NCBI RefSeq assembly: GCF_949987535.1
Contig: NC_080067.1
Span: 6,820,001 to 6,884,000 of the forward strand
From: Balaenoptera acutorostrata
Taxonomy: Eukaryota > Chordata > Mammalia > Artiodactyla > Balaenopteridae
Length of the DNA stretch: 64,000 bases
Direction of reading: 5' to 3'
The notes below the pieces were generated by a model. That model saw nothing but the letters and a program-made list of their open reading frames with translations, made no database searches and was not told where the DNA came from. Positions 56,361-64,000 of this stretch are shown one piece after another. The translations under genes and the position numbers were made by a program. The first letter of the stretch is position 1. Every line of letters starts with the position of its first letter.

Positions 56361-59245
56361 AAGTCTAAGGACCCATATATTCCTAAATCCTGTCCTAAAG
56401 CTAAAGTATACCTTCCGAAGAAGTCTGTTCCCAAAGGAATTATGGACAGGATAGCAGAATGAGAACCAGAATACAGCTTGGGTAAAGACTGCACAACAGA
56501 CTCAATCTATGCAGAACTCTGGTAAAACGCTGACCTGGAGACCCGTGAGAAGCCACCTCTTCCTCATCTTTCTTCATATCCTAACAGTGAGTTTTGGAAC
56601 CAGTACACAAAGACATGCCTACAAGGAACCAGAGTAAGAATGGTAACTGGGGCTGCAATTGGACTTCACTTAATTTCCCAGCCCAGATCTTGAAAGATAA
56701 AATTGATGTTGCTACCTAAATTTCTTCTATTTTTAAAAATAATACTTCAAAATTGCATTTAAATCCCAAGTAGTTCTCTAAATCATTGTTCTGTGCTACC
56801 CTCAATTAACAGATTTATTTTTTCAAAATGAGGATATTCCTAAAATTTCTAGGGTATTGTTAAAAGTACATTTTGAAAACAAAAATTGTGGACTATATTT
56901 CGGGAAACTTTCCTGAGCGCTCAAAATTAACTGAAGTATAACCCAAAGGTCTGGAACCAAACCCTCACACCAAAAGATGATGTTACAAGTTTGTTATTTT
57001 GGCCTGGTTTCACAGAAACTTTGCTCCTGCCTTTTAGGGGATCACATTTGTTTGTGAACTTCTGAGCTTCCAATTGACCCCGAGCAAATATTTGTCAACT
57101 CTATCAAGGCACCTTTGGTCAAGGGAGGTCTGTGAAAATATTCAGAGGTAATCTCCATCCATTCAGAGACAACACATGCATATCACCTTCAACACCAATT
57201 CCAGAAACAAACCAAATAATAATAGTCATAATAATAACCACCACAAGAATTCTCCATGTATGCAGCCTCCTGCTTGGGATAAATCTCTCAAAATAGCCAC
57301 ATTCTTTTCTAGTGGACACAGGGCCAGAGGAAATATAACAGCTCCTCCAGGTAGCTCTGAAATGATGGGGATAAGTGTGACCCCCCACCATCATCTACTC
57401 TGTTCTCTTTATGGGCCAAACACTTGAAATAAGAATGGCTTTATGATTCAAATTGGCTGCAGAGATGAAACTCTGCCATTAAAACAAATTTGGAAGCTTA
57501 TCAAGTATGGCATGTTTTAAAGCTCCAGCTGGATAACGGGTAGATTCATGGATTTATTTTACATTTCTATTTATAATTTTATGAATGTGGCCAAAATAAA
57601 AAAAAAAAAGGTTTTAAAAACCCAAATCCTTTAAAACATGGTTAAATCCAAATAGTGTTAAATATGTTTATAAAATACATACACACACCTATATTTTCAG
57701 AAACACATATATGTTACATTTAGAAGAGAGATTACATGGTTAGAAATTCAGTTTAGAAAAGGATCATACTGCAAATTCACTGGAAAGTTTCCCACACACT
57801 TAGAGATTAATTGCAGAAAAATCAGACTTGAGACAAAAAAACAAACAACCCCCCCCCAAAAAAACCCTGGATATTATAAATCTATAATAAATATAATAAA
57901 AGTTCAAGTTTTATAGCTATATCACTTGGATGCCCTGATACAGACTTTACATTTACTGTTTTTAAATAATTATTCAAAAAATAGTGATAAAGGGTCTTGT
58001 ATGTGCCAAGTTCAGTGTCATTCACTCTTTCCCTACTTTGAGGAGTGGTGTCAGAAATTCACCTTCGTCTTCAGAGGAGGGCGCTTCTGGATTTGGTCCT
58101 CTCCCCAAAGATGAAATCATGCAGAGCCACTTGAAGACAAACGAGGAGCTAGCACCTGAAGCATGAATGAATAAATAACACTACTGTCTCAGAAGTATAT
58201 TACAAATACTTTTGTTTCTGGAATGAAAAAGACAAAATGGTGGATTTCTGCCGTGTGGATTTCAGGGAGGAAAAGGAAACCACAGATCTGTACTTGGAGG
58301 AGCTGGCATCCTGGGGAATGATGCTTGAGGAATACAGGGAGCTGAGTGTTAAGAACTGTCTTCTTTTGAATATAAACCAGCATCCCTCAGAGCCTAAGTC
58401 AGAACCAAGAGAATGGGATGATGCTCTCAAAAATAAATTATGGACTTGGATGGTCCTCCCTGGGGGATTCTAGACAGCAGAGGACAAGCAGCTCCTGTTG
58501 GACCATATCACATTCTACTGTCCAAATAGGCTGTACCTGGCAGTGAGAAGCAAGGGCAAGTTAGGCTGTTGAAATTAGAGGATCTCTCTAGTCTGCTTGG
58601 GTGTGTGAGTAGGCAGTACTCCATTTCTGTCATACTGCATATGCTCCTGGGGTTCTTGGGTATGTCAAGAGGGAAAAAGGAAGTCCTAAGAGGGAATCTC
58701 TAGACTTCTGCTAACCTGGTAATTGAGTACTAGAGCTAGTTTTCCTCTGAATGACATTATTTGCGACCTGCATTTGTGGAATAGGTCAATCTTAGACCGT
58801 CACACGTTCCTGTGTTAACCTACCTCTCAAGTCATCTTAGACTTTATGAAGCGGCCTGTAATAACAAATGGACACTTGACTGGGAATCAGCTTGTGTAAT
58901 AATAACAGCTCAGCTCTTCAGTAGCTGTGTGACCCTGAGGAAGCTTCAACTTAAATTCTTTAGTTGTACATCAGTATTTGGACCAGATATTCCATGGATA
59001 CGTCTCACTCTATAATCTTATGAACTCAATTTTAAAATACTTAAAAATAAAATACTCTAAAAAAACCCTTTTGGAATAATGAGTTTATTAATCTGGCTGA
59101 AGTATACCATCTTCAGCTCAACACAATGTGGGTTTTCTCCTGAATACAACTCTTTGTAATGAGTTAGTGTGGCTTAGAGAAACATCAATAACAAAGTTGT
59201 GCAGGCTAGAGACATAATAATAATTATTACAAGTATAATTAAATA
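56361..59245. other. Low-copy non-coding stretch
   Basis: About 2.9 kb with no recognised transposon. It holds poly-A at 57598-57609, a C/A run at 57849-57863, and a 78-codon frame at 58237-58473 without recognisable domain. The part 57430-57590 has repeat-free, conserved-DNA-like texture. Confidence 0.45.
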
Positions 59246-59349
59246 TTCTTAGGTGCTTGCACTGTTCCAGGCACTGTTTTATTTAATCAACCTTTTAAAA
59301 TGAGTATTGTCTTACAGATGAGGAAACTGAGGCTCAAAGGGTTAAATAA

Positions 59350-59526
59350 GTTCATTTGTAACAAACTTACAGTTGCCAAAGGGAAAGTGGGGAAGGGATA
59401 AATTGCAAGAATGGGATTGACACAAACACACTACTATATATAAAATAGATAATAAGGATCTACTGTATAGCACAGGGAACTCTACTCAATACTCTGTAAA
59501 TGGGAATAGAATCTAAAAAATTGTGG

Positions 59527-59559
<33 letters not shown>

Positions 59560-59641
59560 ATATAACTGATTCACTTTGCTGTACACATGAAACTAACACA
59601 GCTTTGTAAATCAACGATACTCCAATAAAAATTATTTTTAA
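59350..59641 (+). mobile_element. L1 3' stub with 14-bp target duplication
   Basis: L1 3'UTR from GTTGCCAAAGGGAAAGTGGG (59373) through CTGTATAGCACAGGGAACTC (59463) to GATACTCCAATAAAAATTAT (59616). AAAGGGTTAAATAA stands at 59336-59349 and 59642-59655. An (AT)n tract has grown inside at about 59528-59563. Confidence 0.93.
59528..59563. repeat. (AT)n microsatellite inside L1
   Basis: AT dinucleotides with one phase break near 59548. Confidence 0.9.
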
Positions 59642-59828
59642 AAAGGGTTAAATAACTTGCCCAAGATCATGCAGCTAATGTGTAAAAAACACAGGTTTCT
59701 AACACAGTTCTTCCTGATGTTAAACCTGAAGCACTTAAGCACTGCCTTTCAGGGAATAAACTGGATGTGTTCAAGTCACATCATCTTTCCTTTCCAGTCT
59801 CTACCAATACATCCAAAAATCAATTTTG

Positions 59829-60119
59829 GGGCTTCCCTGGTGGCGCAGTGGTTAGGAATCCGCCTGCCAATGCAGGGGACACGGGTTCATGCCCCAGGCC
59901 GGGAAGGTCCCACATGCCGCGGAGCAACTAGGCCCGTGAGCCACAATTACTGAGCCTGCGCGTCTGGAGCCTGTGGTCCACAACGGGACAGGCCGCGACA
60001 GTGAGAGGCCCGCGCACCGCGATGAAGAGTGGCCCCCGCTTGCCACAACTGGAGAAAGCCCTCGCACAGAAACGAAGACCCAACACAGCCATAAATTAAT
60101 TAATTAATTAATTAATTTA
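59829..60119 (+). mobile_element. CHR-type tRNA-derived SINE (cetacean-type body)
   Basis: Starts GGGCTTCCCTGGTGGCGCAG (59829) with a good A-box region, and has GGGTTCATGCCCC in the B-box position (59884). The body contains GCCTGCGCGTCTGGAGCC, ACGGGACAGGCCGCGAC and GTGAGAGGCCCGCGCACC, typical of young cetacean copies. It ends in an (ATTA)n tail. The direct repeat AAAAATCAATTTTG at 59815-59828 and 60120-60133 is the target duplication. It is the least decayed SINE of the three. Confidence 0.95.
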
Positions 60120-60133
60120 AAAAATCAATTTTG

Positions 60134-61845
60134 ATAATTTCACATTAATAAAAAGTAAGAACTCCAAGGCTAAGGAAAAATGCAGAAATCCACCATAGAT
60201 TTTAGACACATAGAACATACTTTTGGTATATCTACCACAAGAAAGTTGAAGGTTGTTACTTACTAGATTCTGCATAGGTCCTATTATTATTAATAACATA
60301 TTTCAGAATGTTATTAACAAATAAAAGTAGTTGAGGAAAAGCAGAGTTACTTCAAGTCTTGAGGTAATTTAGAGATCAGTTGTAGTTTTCAAATTCTGCC
60401 AAGCTCCCTTTCTATTCATGTTGTTTCCATCAAACAATGAAACCATTCTATCCAAATAAATTATGTTTTACTTCCTGATACAGACAAGAGGAAGCAGAGC
60501 TTCAAAAGCATGAATCAAAATAGCAGCAAGATTGTGTCACTTGTTCAAGACACACAGAAACTTGCTGTTTGAAAAATGCAAATGTTTGGCTAATTGAGTT
60601 TTAAGACACTTTCCAGTTGCATGAAAGTCAAGCTTCTTTTTTTTCTCAAACCTGACCATATGATTATGTGTTCTGATAATAGACTGATTGCTCTCTTTTC
60701 CTTTACATTTTATCAAAGAGAGTGTTAAAATTACTTTTACAGTAATAATCCTCCTAAGCCTAAGGAACTCATAACATGCTAAAGAAAATATTCAGAGATG
60801 ATATATTATGCAGGAGAAGATATCTTCCCTTCTGAATTCTGCAATTCTCATAAAAATATATTATGCAAAATAAATCTTGCAGTGTAAATTATCTTTTAGA
60901 AAATAGTATTCTTCAATTTCATTTCCAAATTATCCAAAATGAATTAGGATTTCATATTTAGCTGTCAACACAAAATTCTACCTCCCAAATATAGATTGGA
61001 TTTTGTGAAGAAAAACAATACAAAGTGGTAAAACTCCAGTTTCTTTTATACTCCTCCAGTTTAATATAGCATTCTGGAGTCACATATACTCACTAGATTG
61101 TGCAAAACTGACTGATTCTTAGAGAATCCCTTAAGTAAAGTTGTTTTATTTTACTGTGACATTTTGTGGATAATTTAAAGGAACTAAGATTCTCTTTTAA
61201 AAAAGAAAGAGAGCAAGAGAGAGAGAGAGATATCAATAGCTCTAATAAAATGTACTAAATAGACCCAGATATTTTTATTCATTCCATACAGTTGTGCAAG
61301 GTCATCATTCTTTGAACAGCAAGATAGGTTATGATTCAGTGTTACCAATAATATGCAACTGATTAAAATAAAATTATTGGATTTAAGCATGGGATGTATC
61401 ACTATGACATTACTCACTAATCTTTTTTTAGCTTTGAGATTAAACTATGAAGGAGTCTTCTGATCCAAGATAACCAGATTGACACCCCATTTACCATGAA
61501 GACAAACATATTGCTATTATCAATGGAACATAAACAGCAATGCCAATCAGGAAGGATTTCTAATTTTTGATGCTGCTCATGTGAGCAGAAAGGTAAAAGA
61601 AAATTGAATTAAAGAACCAACTTTTCTTCACTAAATACCCTTATTCACAAAAAAAGTAATGAAAAGTTACATGGGATTGAGCACTTCACCCTATCAACAT
61701 AGAGTAATTCTCTGCTCTGCCCCAGACTATATCCAACTGCATACTTTTCATGTCTTACAGGCTTGTCAAAATTAATACATCTTAAACTCAAGTTTTAATT
61801 ATTCTTTTTAAGTGTGTTTCTTTCCCCGGGCTATTTGTGTCAATA
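60134..61845. other. Low-copy non-coding stretch
   Basis: AT-rich, no transposon recognised. A (GA)n patch lies at about 61204-61230. Frames are short and unremarkable. Confidence 0.45.
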
Positions 61846-61849
61846 AATG

Positions 61850-62200
61850 ACACATGACCCATCCTATTGCTCAAGTCAAAAACCCAGGTGCCATCTTTGA
61901 TTTCATGTTTCCTCTACACTACCTCAAATCTATCATGTCCTGTTGGTTTTACCTACAAAATATTCCTTGAATATTTTAATTTTTTTTTTCCTATTCTATT
62001 ATCATCATCTTTGTCCATGATTATCTCTCACCTGGACAACCAAAATAGTTTAACAGGTCTTCGAACATAATTTCTGCTCCTTTCTCATCCACCTCCATGG
62101 AGCAGCCAGAGCAATATTATTTATTCATAAAACTGTGAGCTATAGAATTGCTTTAAAGCCTTAGATGGCTTCCCATTGCTCTTGAAATGACTGTTTCCAC
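61850..62200 (+). mobile_element. L2 LINE fragment
   Basis: Sense L2 text: AACCCAGGTGCCATCTTTGA (61881), ATTATCTCTCACCTGGACAA (62020), GGAGCAGCCAGAGCAATATT (62099) and CTTAGATGGCTTCCCATTGC (62160). Confidence 0.75.
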
Positions 62201-63730
62201 TACAGCCCCCACCTCCAGACAATCAGTAATCTATAATCAATTTTCTTTTCCTGATAGTAAAAAGAAACTAAGGACTCAAAGTCCTGGCTAAAAGATTCAA
62301 AGGTTGAGAAAATTAAATAGTCCACTAAAGATCCACCAGTGTTCTTTGTTGAATTCCAGATCCTCAGAAAGCTGAGAAAGGAAGTATGGATGATTTCCTG
62401 ATGGAGAAACTCACCTACAGAAAGAAGGTCTTTCAACAAGCTGAGGTATATATAGAAATAAGAGACAGAAAACTTCCAAAAAGCTTCAGCATGGAAAATT
62501 TGTGGGTCCATTCCCAGATTCAAATTTTGATCTGTACACTTTCTTCTACTCTTATCCATTTGCACTAGTCCAACCTATATAATATGTAGAAGGTTATTAA
62601 TAGGTAACCATTTGATTTCTGAGGGGAAAAGGAAAAGATTCTAGAAACAAAAACACAAATGACTTCTCTTCATTCAAACTTGGGCCAGAGCCACAGGCAT
62701 AAGCTGGTGACATGACAATCTCTTTTTAGGGCAAGATATGTAGAGATGGGACCAGAGCTAACAAATCACGATATCCATATCCAAATATTCCCATACACAG
62801 CCCCACTGGCTATCTCATTCAAAATATCCCCTAATAAATATTTCATAAAAGCCTTTGAACACAAATGCTCCTTCTAGTGAGGCTACATAAACAACTGCAA
62901 AATGAATGGTTTTGCAGTTACTTCCTTTGGCCATTTTGGCCTTCCTGATATCAAAAAAATTTTTTCTTCTTTGTAGAAGTTGGGGGAGAGGGAAGGCTTT
63001 TCAATAACAACTCAAATGTCAGAGCTACAGAGGCCTCAAATATATCACTGGGTGGGTCTATTTCCCATGTCAAACAATGAATTTATCATCTGTGACAAGG
63101 AGAATTTAAGTCTCTGGGCACTCAAACTGCTCTCCTCTACTGAAGTCATGATAACTGCTAAATCAATTTAGTTTAACTTTTTTTCTCTCATGAATATTTT
63201 ATAGTTCCTTCTTCAGGACATCTAGATTTTCAAGTACATTGTCTTATTAAGCTTACATGTTTTAATTTAAAAAAAAATTTGAGATCAAATGTATATGTCA
63301 TTTAAATGTCTTCCCTGTCATCCTCTCATCTGCAGCACAAATAGTAGTGGTCATGGTTTAATGTCATCTGTTATGTTAGTGAAATCTACATAAGGAGGAT
63401 TTCCTTTTCGCAATGTAAAAAATTTAGGTCTCTATATTGTGATTACCAAAGTACAGATTCCTTTAAAGAATATGTCTGACTTCAATGGATAGAACTTATC
63501 TGATTAGAAAAATTTGATTAGTTATTTTAAAACTCAATTCTATTGTGCTTTCAAAGCACAGTGTGCATAATTTCACAAAGTGTCTTGAATTATGAAATAA
63601 TTTAAAAGTCTCGTTCATTATTTTTGAACCAAATACTCTAACATACCACATATTTTTACATTATTGAAGTTGTACTAAACAAGTACAAGTCTTCTGAGAT
63701 AAGGAGGAAAATATAGAACATAAAGTTAGA
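62201..63730. other. Low-copy non-coding stretch
   Basis: No transposon or coding domain recognised. Small frames such as 62386-62568 and 62980-63171 have no family likeness. Confidence 0.45.
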
Positions 63731-63731
63731 C

Positions 63732-63966
63732 CAGTGTTTTTCAGCTGGCGGCAATTTTGCCCTCCATCCTACCTGGGGACATTTGCCAATGTCTGGAGAC
63801 TTTTTTGATCATCATAACTGTGATGGGGGAGAGGTAGGTTGTTTCTGATAACCAGTGGGTAGAGGCTGAGGATACGGATAAACACCCTAAAATGCATAGG
63901 ACAACTCCTCACAACTCAGAATTATCTGGTCCAAAATTTCATTAGTGCCAGGGCTGAGAAACCCTG
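63732..63966. mobile_element. hAT-type MITE with 8-bp target duplication
   Basis: A 235-bp element. Its ends CAGTGTTTTTCAGCTGG (63732) and, in reverse complement, CAGGGTTTCTCAGCCCTGG (from 63966) are inverted repeats. The flanks are AGTTAGAC (63724-63731) and AGTTACAC (63967-63974), an 8-bp duplication with one mismatch, as hAT elements make. Interior text GGGGACATTTGCCAATGTCT is familiar from MER-type Charlie relics. No coding capacity. Confidence 0.88.
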
Positions 63967-64000
63967 AGTTACACAAATCAAGAGAACTGAACTAAGAAAG

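Larger units (their letters stand above)
59250..59705 (-). mobile_element. MIR SINE, antisense, split by an L1
   Basis: Left part to 59349: ACTGTTCCAGGCACTGTTTT (59261) and GATGAGGAAACTGAGGCTCA (59318). Right part from 59642: ATAACTTGCCCAAGATCATG (59652). The two pieces join perfectly if the L1 and one copy of its duplication are removed. Confidence 0.88.

Noticed and set aside
59829..59900. Genuine tRNA gene
   Set aside because: The tRNA-like head is part of a SINE with a long unrelated body, tail and target duplication.

Overview
This window is mammalian nuclear DNA with no identifiable host gene: no exon, tRNA gene, rRNA gene or CRISPR. The organism is most likely a whale or dolphin. The evidence is three tRNA-derived SINEs of the CHR type, one of which (59829-60119) has the 3' body typical of cetacean copies; several artiodactyl/cetacean-type L1 copies; and a mariner element of the kind known from ruminants and cetaceans. 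No BovB LINE or Bov-tA SINE was seen, which argues against a ruminant. Species cannot be set from this window.

Layout. 1-2360: non-coding DNA with a (TATC)n microsatellite and an old antisense L2. 2364-6196: an old, internally deleted plus-strand L1. 6840-8232: a younger 5'-truncated L1 with a perfect 13-bp target duplication. 8246-10690: no recognised element. 10697-18040: a nearly full-length minus-strand L1 (L1-B) with 5'UTR, ORF1, ORF2 and 3'UTR, all broken. 18.4-20.7 kb: L1 fragments and an L2 split by an antisense CHR SINE. 20.7-37 kb: mostly low-copy DNA with MIRs, MER5-type hAT relics, LTR relics (about 24.4 and 30.6 kb), a 3' L1 stub and a long L2 (about 35.9-36.8 kb). 37.5-39.8 kb: an old L1 interrupted by a CHR SINE. 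39.8-45.4 kb: low-copy DNA with MIRs, a long-armed DNA-transposon relic and an L1 stub inside a MIR. 45985-47264: a complete but dead mariner. 47740-48522: a DNA-transposon relic split by an antisense L1 stub. 48653-55786: a second full-length minus-strand L1 (L1-C) with a perfect 10-bp target duplication. 56127-56360: a small L1 with an internally inverted 5' part and a 14-bp target duplication. 56.4-64 kb: low-copy DNA, an L1 inside a MIR, a CHR SINE, an L2 and a terminal hAT MITE with an 8-bp target duplication.

All coding potential belongs to dead transposons: ORF1 and ORF2 remnants of L1, and a mariner DD34D transposase broken by at least one frameshift. No novel multi-gene system was found. 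The most informative features are insertion footprints (target duplications, nesting, twin-priming inversion), a 31-bp triplication inside an L1 ORF2, and repeat-free stretches that could be conserved regulatory DNA. Repeat family names come from recognition by eye; boundaries of old repeats are approximate.
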